This document shows, one piece after another, positions 1-10,000 of a stretch of 64,000 nt of DNA. The stretch covers positions 20,055,135 to 20,119,134 of the forward strand of contig NC_135255.1 in assembly GCF_964204865.1 (NCBI RefSeq), given 5' to 3'. The notes under the pieces are model-generated. The model was not told the origin of the DNA. It saw only the letters and a list, made by a program, of their open reading frames with translations, and searched no databases. Made by a program: the position numbers and the translations under genes. Source of the DNA: Styela clava (taxonomy: Eukaryota; Chordata; Ascidiacea; Stolidobranchia; Styelidae). How positions within the stretch are numbered: the stretch's first letter is position 1; each line of letters starts with the position of its first letter.

Positions 1-34
<34 letters not shown>

Positions 35-36
<2 letters not shown>

Positions 37-232
37 GCGGATGTGATGAATCGGAAGCTTCGCGGTGGATGGCATGCTGTGTGCAATTTTACGCAGTATG
101 TACGGAAGCCGGGAGCCGGCCTCCATAAGTATATGACTGCTGCTCACGCAGTGGCATGCTTATGAAGCGTTATACCGATATGACGTGTCTTCAAGACACT
201 GATCCGAGCTACTGAAAAAATTCTGATCCGCA
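35..232 (+). repeat. Retroposed small-RNA-like unit between two poly-A runs
   Basis: A block of about 198 bp lies between a 34-A run (1-34) and a second run of about 26 A (233-258). It begins with GCGGA followed by a perfect C-box-like GTGATGA, and ends with CTGA followed by TCCGC. The outer GCGGA/TCCGC pair as a stem, so the ends look like a C/D-box snoRNA k-turn with its terminal stem. GC content is higher than the surroundings and short internal hairpins occur (GTGTC/GACAC near 198-212). I read it as a polyadenylated retrocopy of a small RNA or a SINE with that head. The leading A-run could be the tail of a preceding copy. It is not recognised as U3, U8 or 7SL. Confidence 0.45.
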
Positions 233-258
233 AAAAAAAAAAAAAAAAAAAAAAAAAA

Positions 259-505
259 GCGATAGACTTAACTGTGTCGGCATCGTAGGTTACTCATCTC
301 GGGATCAAATCCCATCACGTTACCCAGGGTGTGGTAAAGAAATTAGATGGCCAAACTGGAAAGATCCCGCCTATATAAATCCAGCCCTCTACATATGTTG
401 TTGTTAAAGCGCGCGATTGCCGGGTTTACCAGGTCGCTTTGGTGCTTTTATTGTTTTTTCCAAATAACATATATAGTTCGACTTTTTTTTTTTTTTTTTT
501 GTTAG
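259..505 (+). repeat. tRNA-derived SINE, family 2, 5'-truncated
   Basis: The block aligns by eye with 11240-11455, sharing the B-box-like stretch around 298-318 (GGGATCAAATCCCATC) and the following CCCAGGGTGTGGTA. It ends in a T-rich stretch. The A-box part present at 11223 is missing here; the sequence starts right after the poly-A run. It lies in the last intron of the left receptor gene, at the same place as the copy in the right gene, so it predates their duplication. Confidence 0.6.
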
Positions 506-804
506 ACTTTGGTATTGGTGTCACTGCTCGATAAGCCTAATTTGGTTTCCCGCGGCTCCCCTCACCTTGAAATGCTCTTTCATAATTTATTCGTATATCT
601 AGTGTGCTTTCAAAATAGGAAAAAAATAAATAAACTAAGATTATTTATTAGATATCGTTAGATGTCAGTAGATAATTGCACAGTGTCTTGTTCGGAGCGA
701 GAGCGAATTCCCATATTCCAATGTAGTTTACCGGTTCATGCGTTCATATTACCGTTAATTGAGATTTTAATTTTCAATTGCAAATTACAATATTTCATAT
801 TTAG

Positions 805-1480
805 GAGAAAAAGGCAACAGAGCGGAAATCCATGCAAGAGCGACCAATCAAAAGCTCAAGATTCGTCTTTCAACCAATCAGGAGGGGGCATTTACTCAGC
901 AGCAGAAGATATCAATCAATCAAGTCCACAACGAATGAGCGGGACCGGTTCAAGCAACCAATCGGAGCAAGGACAAAGCAATCACGTGTCCATAATTAAC
1001 CAATCAGATGTCGCATATTCCACAGTGGAAAAGATTCAAGGAACAAAGCAAACAGTGGAATATCACAAAACAATGGTGGATAATGTACTATATGGGGAAA
1101 CAGGGGGAGGAAACGGCGATGCCCAAAAAAATCCACCAGATGCTCCACCTAGTGACGAGGCCGAAACAGTCGTAAATGTACTATATGGGGAAACAGGGGG
1201 AGGAAACGGCGATGCCCAAAAAAATCCACCAGATGCTCCACCTAGTGACGAGGCCGAAACAGTCGTAAATGTACTATATGGGGAAACAGGGGGAGGAAAC
1301 GGCGATGCCCAAAAAAATCCACCAGATGCTCCACCTAGTGACGAGGCCGAAACAGTCGTAAATGTACTATATGGGGAAACAGGGGGAGGAAACGGCGATG
1401 CCCAAAAAAATACACCATGTGCCCCATCTAGTAACGAAGCCGAAACAGTCGTAAATGTTCTATATGGGGAAACGACGTAG
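805..1480 (+). CDS. Last exon (cytoplasmic tail) of a CUB-receptor paralogue
   Basis: This is the terminal exon of a gene whose other exons lie left of the window. It is recognised by close match to the last exon of the complete gene at 7083-12158: the same acceptor context (TTTAG at 800-804), the same phase (first base completes a split Arg codon) and the same order of motifs. The tail is basic at its start, then rich in Ser, Asn and Gln, then carries tyrosine motifs GGIYSA, VAYSTV (fits the ITIM pattern), VEYHKT and NVLYGET. The last motif sits in a 31-residue unit present four times plus a terminal partial copy, against once plus a partial in the right-hand gene. Stop TAG at 1478-1480. The open frame extends left into the intron to 662 but that part is intronic. 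Ligand and partners are unknown. Confidence 0.75.
1082..1477 (+). repeat. In-frame 93-nt coding minisatellite
   Basis: Units lie at 1082-1174, 1175-1267, 1268-1360 and 1361-1453, followed by a 24-nt partial unit (1454-1477) before the stop codon. Each encodes 31 residues opening with N-V-L-Y-G-E-T and including an acidic PPSDEAET stretch. The first three units read identical at nucleotide level; the fourth carries several substitutions. Because the period is a multiple of three, copy-number changes keep the frame and add or remove one tyrosine motif each. Confidence 0.9.
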
Positions 1481-1990
1481 AGAGTTTTATCCATATTCAG
1501 TTGCCCTCCGAACTGCAAACTCTTTTTCACTGACGAAATGTGCTTATTGGACACGAAAGGGACCTATTGATCGTTTCGGTATTTTGCATTTTATTTATTC
1601 TTGTTGTGAAAAAAGCGCAACATGTCGTGGTTACCAGACCGTATATTCTTTTCTGTAAAAAAATTGATGCCACTCTGTTTTGGCCTTTGTGTCCATTAAT
1701 AATCGATTTGATTCACAAAAACGAAACGTTGCGCATTAATGGTGACGCCATAGTATTAGAGTGACGTGATAATAAGTATGTGACAATATATCATAATGTG
1801 ACGTCATACTATAAATGTGACGTCATAATACAAAAATGGCATCATATATAATGCTTCTCTCCCATTTTGTATTGTTTGCTTAATTTTGATTTTTTTCACT
1901 TTGCATATTATTAATTTCATAACCAAGGATGCCATTTTATATCTATCTACTGTATGAGTATTTTTGCACATGTCCTCTATACATTAAACG
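1481..1990 (+). other. 3' UTR/flank shared by the two receptor paralogues
   Basis: Sequence after the stop matches the region after 12158, including the TCCATATTCAG start, a shared stretch near 1540-1620, and a downstream cluster with palindromic TGACGTCA at 1799-1806 and 1818-1825 that recurs at 12933-12992. A possible polyadenylation signal ATTAAA lies at 1983-1988. The paralogue homology therefore extends well beyond the coding exon. Confidence 0.6.
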
Positions 1991-2342
1991 ATTATGCTGT
2001 AAAATCCAAATTGATATTGTTTTTGTATTTAATCCGTGGGAGAGGAGAGTAAATAAAATAAGTGGTAAAATACTCCGATGTTGATTTTATGGAATAAGTG
2101 TTTTTATAGGATGTTTTCACTATAAACAATGTTATAACCAGTGCCTCTAAGAATGGTCATTTTAGTAATTTGCCCTTCGCGGTAAATAGTTGAGCATTTC
2201 TTTCTTGTTGTATTTTTCAAATCGGGATCTAGACTTTTCACCTACTAACCTAATCATTAAACTATTCGAATGAGTCAACTTGGGCAGAAAAAGTATACAC
2301 ATGCGGTGATAATTTTAAATTTATACGTAGAGTAAACATTAT

Positions 2343-2755
2343 TGGTACCAGGTTGAGGTTAGTGCATTATTTCATTCCGATTTTCCTTACTTTAGTTATA
2401 AAGTTCGGGCACTGTCTGTGTTAGCCAAGTGAATATACTCCCCTGTCCATAAGTTTAAATTCCTTCACACAACTTGATGTAAAGTAGGCGAACAAAATTA
2501 GTTACCTCCATATTGGGGTACTCCTGAAGTATGCGTACCAAGATGGCGGACACCGGAACGTAGTATGTGTACCAGGTTACGGTTAGACCATAATTTTATT
2601 CCAATTCTCCTTAATTTAGTTATATTGCGAGTCCGGGGACTAGGTAAGTGACTCCCGTAGTATTTGTACCTAAAATAGCCTAACCCTAACCTGGTACACA
2701 TAATACGTTCCGGTGTCTTCCATCTTGGTACAAACACTTCTTGAGCGCAAAAAGT
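2343..2755 (+). mobile_element. MITE B interrupted by MITE A
   Basis: The left part (2343-2515) is the family B sequence found many times in the window (GTACCAGGTTxxGGTTAG..., TTAGCCAAGTGAATAT, ACAACTTGATGTAAAGTAGG, ending CCTCCATATTGG). Instead of running into its usual end it is broken at about 2515 by a family A palindrome (about 2517-2732: CAAGATGGCGGACACCGGAACG at one end and its inverse CGTTCCGGTGTC..CATCTTGG at the other). The family B end (TTGGTACAAACACTTCTTGAGCGC) then follows. Confidence 0.65.
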
Positions 2756-5018
2756 TCAATATAACATAAGGGACATAAAAAAACTGAAATACTTCTAACA
2801 ACTCTTAACTACTCGCGGTTTCCGCGATTGTCAAGAATACCCCCGACGGGTGCTAACTGACTTCGCATAAAGCTCCCCTTGAACGTAATCAGGTATCATA
2901 GTTCTTCACAAAAAGAGATTGCTTTCAAGTATCCTTTGTTTCTGTAGAAACCTGAGGTCCGAATTCTTAGAAATTACGTTTTTTTCCCTAAAAGACGATT
3001 CTTTTTATTTATTATCATATTTTTTGTGGACAACGGAGGATTGCTTTACCCTGAAATCTGAGAACTTACATTTTTTTCTCGATCACATGGATTTTCTTTC
3101 TTCCATCGCCTAAACCACTGGTTCTCAACCAGTCCCAACAAGGTATTGATAATTTAGTCGAACTTTGATTTTAGTAGCAATGAATGATAATACTATACCG
3201 AGCTACTGGATGATAATTTTTATTTTTATGAAAGTGCAAGTGTCTAATTTTGTATAAAGAATTTTTTGTTTTTCTTGTAATTTTTCCTTCGCATGAGAAA
3301 GTTAATGGGCCACAGAATTTTTGCGCAATGAAAGTGGGCTACGAGAGAAAAAAAAATTGAGACTTCCTGGCCTAAACCTAAACTCTCTGATTACGAGGGG
3401 TTTTCCCTGTCGTCCGAGTTCCCGCCTGATTGATAGGTCACAATTAGCAAAATGATGCGTCTGGCAAAGCACTGTAATCGTCGCCTCCTGATCCATGTTA
3501 TACTTGAGCATTGCTTTGTTTTAAAGTTTTCAATGTTATTAATATAATTAATGTATATTTGGAATAATAACTTCCATTAGCACTCTTGTTTTTGAATTGA
3601 GTGTAGCAGATTCAAATGATTACTATCAAGCTAGCTTCGCTGGAAGAACAATCCAGCGCTAAACAACCATTGTTTACTCTGCCAGTCATGCTTTATAGCG
3701 ATTTGTCAAGGTTACTCAATCTGCAGAATAAACCGATCTCGAGGAAGCAGTATTGATGCTGTCAGTCATGGTTCACTTCTCTTTTATCCCCAAATGACGC
3801 GCCGTCGCTTGTATTTCCAAACGGAATTTATCTATGTACTGGTTTGTCTTCATTGTGTGTATTGTTAATAAGAGTTTACATTATGAATGAATAGAATGCA
3901 GTAATAATATAGGATTGCATAAAGATCCTCCCCCCACAAAAAGTATCAAACTGAAGATCCAATTACAGAACTGAAGAATGGTTCAAAAAAAAACTAACCT
4001 TCAGGGCGGTGATTGACCGGGGACCAAAATTAGAAGCGGAGTAATATTCGCGGGCCAGGAGAGGAGAACGCCCACAAGGGGTCAATGCCGGTACCAGTAC
4101 GTATAATTAAGATACCGATGTACTTGAATATACACGTGCTTAATTGGCCCACAGGTCGCGCTATGGGAACCACTGCGTTACGGTAGATAAATATCACTGT
4201 ATTTTGGCAGTAAATATCACAAACTCTTTTAAACGTGTATGTTCAGGCCAAGATGGTGAGCCTAAAATGATAGCAAGCGTACTAATAGAGCTGGTACGGC
4301 TAAGCCCCACTGAACACCCATGAGCAATGTTCCCTCTGACAAAATATCACACTGCGCAATTGTTTGTAAATGAGTGAGCATGAATATTTTAAGGCTGAGC
4401 AGAGTCCTAAATGATTTACAAACTTTGTGAAATATTAAAACAACAATAGGTTATCACAATGCGAACAAGGTACGTACACATGTAACTCAAAAAGCTTTTC
4501 TTTGTTTATACACTTTGTCCATGTTTATTACTAGTTCGCGGGCACCGGCCCGCGATAGCATAGTGGCATCGTAAGCTTGATTCAAAATGGGTATTTCCAG
4601 ATGATTCAGGAAAAATCCAGGTAATTGGACGTATCAGACACGTGAAACATAGAACGGGCATGATAGCGGGGTGTTAGAAGGTATGGCAAGTCACGCTCTG
4701 AAAACGTAATGTTACAGGTGCGCTAGAATGAGATTTTAATGCGCAAATGGTTTGGTAGTACTGCGCAACGGCGCAGTTGCGCTTCTCAAAGGAAGCTTGC
4801 CCCTGGGGTTTCCAATCCGGCCCGCTAGATGTTGCGATACATTTCTGCTCTGCCTGTGCCGAGCCTTATTTGGGCAAAAGGTAAAAGTAAATTCAATAAG
4901 GTATTTCGACCCGATAATTCAAAAGTAACTTCCGAATAATAAAGGATGCTTATACAGAAAGTTGAGCCTGATACAGAGTAAAGGCGAGACGCCTCCAACA
5001 AGAATAATATAATTAGGC
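2756..5018. other. Intergenic stretch without a recognisable gene
   Basis: No exon, RNA gene or intact transposon is seen. A possible degraded hAT end (CACTGGTTCTCAACC) starts near 3117 and an opposite-facing GGGAACCACTG lies at 4152-4162, but no target duplication joins them. Short open frames here have no recognisable domains. Confidence 0.5.
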
Positions 5019-5187
5019 CAGTGGTGGATTTCAAATTTTTTGTCAGCCGGTTTCATCACATAAGTCCTATTTTTCAGCCGGTTCTGTTACAAAAAGTCAT
5101 TGACAGTAACCAGTAATGCTAACCGGTTTGCTGTTTTAGTAAGACGGTTATATAGAACCGGTGCGAACCGGATGAATCCCACCACTA
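5019..5187. mobile_element. Small hAT-type MITE (169 bp)
   Basis: Ends are CAGTGGTGGATTTCAAA on the left and CCGGATGAATCCCACCACTA on the right, which are inverted repeats of each other. The element is flanked by a perfect 8-bp duplication AATTAGGC (5011-5018 and 5188-5195). The interior repeats CCGGTT motifs. No coding sequence; a non-autonomous element. Confidence 0.85.
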
Positions 5188-5195
5188 AATTAGGC

Positions 5196-5822
5196 TATAA
5201 AGCAGACATGGCCCGCGGGCCAGAGCTGTAACTGCTTGTGCAGAGCCCGATTCAAATCGGAGGTGCGAAATCCCACAAAAAAAGCATTTGACTTACACAT
5301 CAAACCTGAACCTGAATATTAAATGTCATCATAATTATTTACAGCGGAAGTGAGCTGTTGCTGCGTCATTTAGATCCATTGTTAAGTCATACACCAAAGG
5401 CATTGCTATAGCCAGGTATTTAGGCTGGGCCAGAGTTGATCGTGAACTAATATTGCATATATGGAAATTCCAATGTCATTTTACTTTTTAGCATTATACA
5501 ACGACTCGTTTATATTATTGAGAACAGGGATCTTCAGAACAGGTATACAATATGCGGGAAGAAAAGCGTTATATTCAGACGCGTTTCATGATTTATAGCC
5601 ATGTAATATATAAAGATTTTGTAAATTAGTTTAGGTGCAATCTTTTTAAACGGCCAACTGAATTTGAGTATTGTAATTAAACATCTGGCCTTTTATGTCC
5701 CAAAAGTAGTTGCTATATAATTTGGTGCGCAGTCATCCCAAATCATTATTATTTTTTTTCTTGATGGTGAGGGAGCAACAGTTGAGTACTAATTAGAAAT
5801 AGTTTGGCCCAGAGATGGCAGT
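5196..5822. other. Intergenic stretch, nothing recognised
   Basis: AT-rich sequence between two transposons. No exon-like stretch, RNA gene or repeat boundary was identified. Confidence 0.4.
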
Positions 5823-5831
5823 GTTACTAAT

Positions 5832-6035
5832 GGTTCCATTACATTTGAACCCACGTACATTTGAACCCACGACGATTGCACCTGCATACTATTGCACCTA
5901 TGGAAATTTTTGTTGTTTTACGGATATTTGAACCCATACTAACCCTAACCCATGGGTTTTGGCACCCGCATATAGATTGAACCCGCGAATATACACATGG
6001 GTTCAAATGTACGTGGGTTCAAATGTACGGTCACC
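5832..6035. mobile_element. MULE-like MITE, copy 1
   Basis: The terminal inverted repeats each contain a doubled ACATTTGAACCCACGT motif. The element starts GGTTCCATTACATTTG and ends AATGTACGGTCACC. It is flanked by a perfect 9-bp duplication GTTACTAAT (5823-5831 and 6036-6044). The interior carries ACTAACCCTAACCCATGGG and CCGCATATAGATTGAACCC, shared with copies at 38516 and 51087. A 9-10 bp duplication is typical of Mutator-type elements. Confidence 0.85.
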
Positions 6036-7082
6036 GTTACTAATATCACATACATGGGAATTCCAAGTTACCATAGTTGAGTAAAGAGAGGCGTTTTAGT
6101 CATACGTGTTTTAGAATTTAATGACCATGTAAAAATTTCTGATGACTAGTTATGCCGTCCCAAAAGTAGGTCTTAAGATTTGGTGGTACTGAAGTATAAG
6201 GTTATAATTGCGAAGGGTCGCTACCAGGCTTACCCATACTTAGCATACACAACTGATGAGTATCATACGAAATAGTTTAGCCGACGTTGGACATGGTATA
6301 TAGCACAGGTAGACAACCTTTAGCATTGAAAGAGCCATTGTTTTTTTTTTCGTCAAACTCAAACCTACTCGGAGCCGCAACAGCCAGTTTACGACGAAAT
6401 GAAAAGAAAAAGTTTGTTTTGACAGATTTGAATCATTTTAATGCGACCTATTTTTACCGCTATCGACTTATACGTGCTGCGATGTGTTATCAGTGAGTAG
6501 TAATCAACTTTATGCCCCTGACTTTCATCGACTGCTTCTAACAAAAAAACTGCTGTAGACAATTACGGTTTTCAAATTCAATCGCCGCCATTGTGTTTTT
6601 TATTTGGACGCCAAAAATCGAGGTGAATTTCCCAATGACTTTCTTTCTAGAAAGTTATTGACGAAACATGTTTTTCATTATGTGTGAACGCTAAGTAAAC
6701 TGACTTGGGGATGGCCATGCGCTTTCCAGGCTGACACGAGACATGTCCGCCTGTTTAGATAGCAAGGCCTATCCGCCTGTTTGTCGCCAGTTGGTAGACA
6801 CATCTACGACCAAATTTGCAAAAGTGCGACAGAGATCGCCATGGCGACCAATTTAGTCGCAATTTTGATTCCTGTTCCACGAAACGCTCCGGAGAAACTC
6901 GCTGAACAGCATTGTTCCGCGGAACGCAATTTGAGAAAAAGTGCTCTATGATATTGTTTTCCACGTGTCCGTTTATGCTGTACCATACCACAAATCTAAT
7001 ATTCTCAATTAACATTTCCTTATCCCACACCAGTGCTGTAGAAATAGAATCTAAGTAGATAAAACTTTAACAAAGGTTGTTG

Positions 7083-10000
7083 ATGATCAAGAAAGATAAA
7101 ATGTCCAACTTCATTCACCAACTATTACTGATAGCATGTAAGTACAATGTAAAGCAATGTTTCTGAAACTTTCTAAGCCGCGCTCCTTTTTTAGAGTTTG
7201 TCAAGTTTCGTGCCCCACCTCAAAAATAACTAGCTAACAATGAGTTACAAATAACAGATAATAAGGCGAAAGTACGTTTTAATTCAAAAATACGTGGATG
7301 GAATCGCACTTATTATTTCACGGGCCCTCTTTTTATGGTATCCGGTGTCGTTTTTTAATATACGGCTAGAATTTTGCTGATATAACAATGGCCATGTTTG
7401 TCATTTGGTATTCGTGATTTTAATCGCATTGTGGAGGTTTAATTAATGCGCATGGCGACCCTAAAGAGGGGTTGCTTATCTAGTAACAATTATAATTTAA
7501 ATAACGTTTCGGGCATCCTGTATACAAGGGTAGCGGAAGTCGACTTGGTTTATTTATTTTCCCTGAATTGTTGCCAGATTTACCGATTTTCTCTTTTGAT
7601 TGTTTTAGCAATATTCGTATATCCGAAGCATTTAGTGCTATATAGTTTTAACCTGAAAGTTCAAATATTCCAAATTAAAGAGGAAATTAAAGGTGAAAAT
7701 CAAGCAAATTTTATTTCATGAAATATAACATCAAATATAATTTCACTACGACGTTAAATCTTACAAAATAAAAACGTAAAACCAGATACCTTTCGAGCGA
7801 GAGTGATATCATATTGTCTGGACCTATATCAACAACCTGATAAAACTCTATATCGATATGAAAATAATATTAAATTGAATCTTTTGCAGGTGTCGTTTGC
7901 CCCAATCTTTGCGTGAGGTGTAACCGATATAGTTTGGAAGACCAACGTAGGAATGGCTTCATAGAATCTCTGAATTATCCAAAAGAATATGGAGAGAAAG
8001 GTTCTTGTAAATGGGATTTTGCGCCACATATCAACTATTCGCTAGTTTTGAAATTTGTTGGGTTGCGTCTCTACTTCGCAAGACGGAACTTTACCGCTAA
8101 AGGTAACGCAACAAGATATTGTCCGCATGCTTACAACTTGACCATCAATGAAGGTAAGAAAAATATTAACAACTAATAATCCCATGAATATGTTTTGCAA
8201 CCGAAATTATGATTTTGTTCGATACGGCAGAATTTATATCCAACTCTAAACTTCGAATAATTTTGAAAAAACGACTACGCGTCCACGATGAGACAATTTT
8301 CTACAACTCTGAAACTCAACTCTCAACTCTGAAAAAGCCAATTTTCTACAACAAAAATTTTGGCATATCTAAGCCTAAGGATGTTTAATTGGAGATATAT
8401 TACTAATGAGCAATGAGTTATTGCAGCATTCGTATTCTGTTTTCAGAAGCCATAGACTGCACGAGATTGGTTTCCAACAATACAAAGACGTTTTGCAAAG
8501 CATATTATAAAGATAAACTGTGCAGCAACCAGCAATGGACACAGCAATGCGAGAGTAACGATCTGATAGAAAAAGATAGGACTACGGTCCAGTACAGCGC
8601 GAGTGGCTTGAAAAGCGATAAAAAAATTGGACCAGTTTTTGGCTTTAAAATCGAATATCGATACATTAGGTGCACGCCAGGTAATTGCTTTGAATATTAG
8701 CTATGTAATGTTATTTATCGCCAAATTGTATACGTATCGGATGTTGGATGCGTACTTTGCGGTTGCACGTGAAGTAATATTACAAATGGCAGCGGTATAG
8801 TAAAGGGAAGTTCACACGATTACGATGTCATATTACAATACGTGACGTCAGGATACGAAATATAACGTATTTACACGGCTCTCAGTGACGTCATATAAGG
8901 TTAGAAAGAACGTCATATTAAGGCACATGGTCATACTATAGATTCTATAGAAAATAGGTAAGCACGCGGGATATTGAAAGTCAAATTTTTATACTTACCG
9001 ACGTCATCACGGGAATAACCAACAAAAAGTCGTCCCCCCTGAATTAAAACTCTACAATGGGGTCATTTTAGTGACTATGACGTAACTTTTGTTCATTTTT
9101 TGAATTAACCCCGCTATCAATATGATACTAAACACACATTTAAATATTATTAAATAAATATTTACAGAAACTGCGATTGTTGCCGAGACCACTGACAGCC
9201 AAACAACTTCGTCAATGAGCGTTGAGACTACAAGCAACGAACGACTTCAATCTACTTATCTACGTAGTTTAGGCGGAATCTTCTCTACTATAAGAAGTAA
9301 GCATCTTTAATCTGAATGAGGCTTTGGGCAAGAAGACACAAATATGTAGAAAGCTTTAGTTTTTGGTAGACTTGGAAATTTTCCAATTTCCAGGAGTTTT
9401 TCATAAGTGTTTACAAACCGAACAGGTCCCTAGACCAGGGATGGCGAACCACTGACCCGCGGGTCACGAAGTGACCCACCGCGTTTTATTCGTGACCCGC
9501 CAAGGCATGAATAAAATAAAATGCTAATATAACAGTGATAAAAATTGATCAAACCGGCCTTAAATTAATCTAACAATAACTGAACTATTATAATGTACCG
9601 TCAGTTTGGTAGCCAGGGCTGCGATCGCTCATACTCAAATTGTTAATTTTCGGGCCGGTATGGTAATTTTCAAAACTCCTAATCTGGATGCCGTGTCTGC
9701 ACTCTGCACCGCTGTGTAACGTTATTCAGCTATTGGCTCTGAGATCGTTTATGACATAACAATGCAATTGATCTGTTTATTTCTCACAACATCTCGTCTC
9801 TTTCGGAGGTCCATTTGCAGACTGTTTTAGGGGTTATACGAGAACCGGATGCTACTTTGCAGTTTATTAGTTTCTCGCCTACAATGCGGTTGAGAAAACA
9901 AAATCTTTCAGATTTGAAATAAAAACCTAGAAATCTGAAATAACAATAAAATCGAGAGCCATAAAAAAGTCCCTGATAAAAGTGCTGCATAAATAAAGCC

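Noticed and set aside
1063..1554. Long minus-strand frame with a repeated Pro/Phe/Ser pattern
   Set aside because: It is the antisense shadow of the 93-nt coding repeat in the receptor tail; the plus strand has the splice signals and the paralogue.
2550..2600. TTAGGG-like words suggesting internal telomeric repeats
   Set aside because: GGTTAGGGTTAGG occurs as a fixed part of MITE families A and B and is never tandem beyond two units.
3117..4162. hAT element between CACTGGTTCTCAACC and GGGAACCACTG
   Set aside because: The ends pair poorly and the flanking 8-mers differ, so the two termini probably belong to different remnants.
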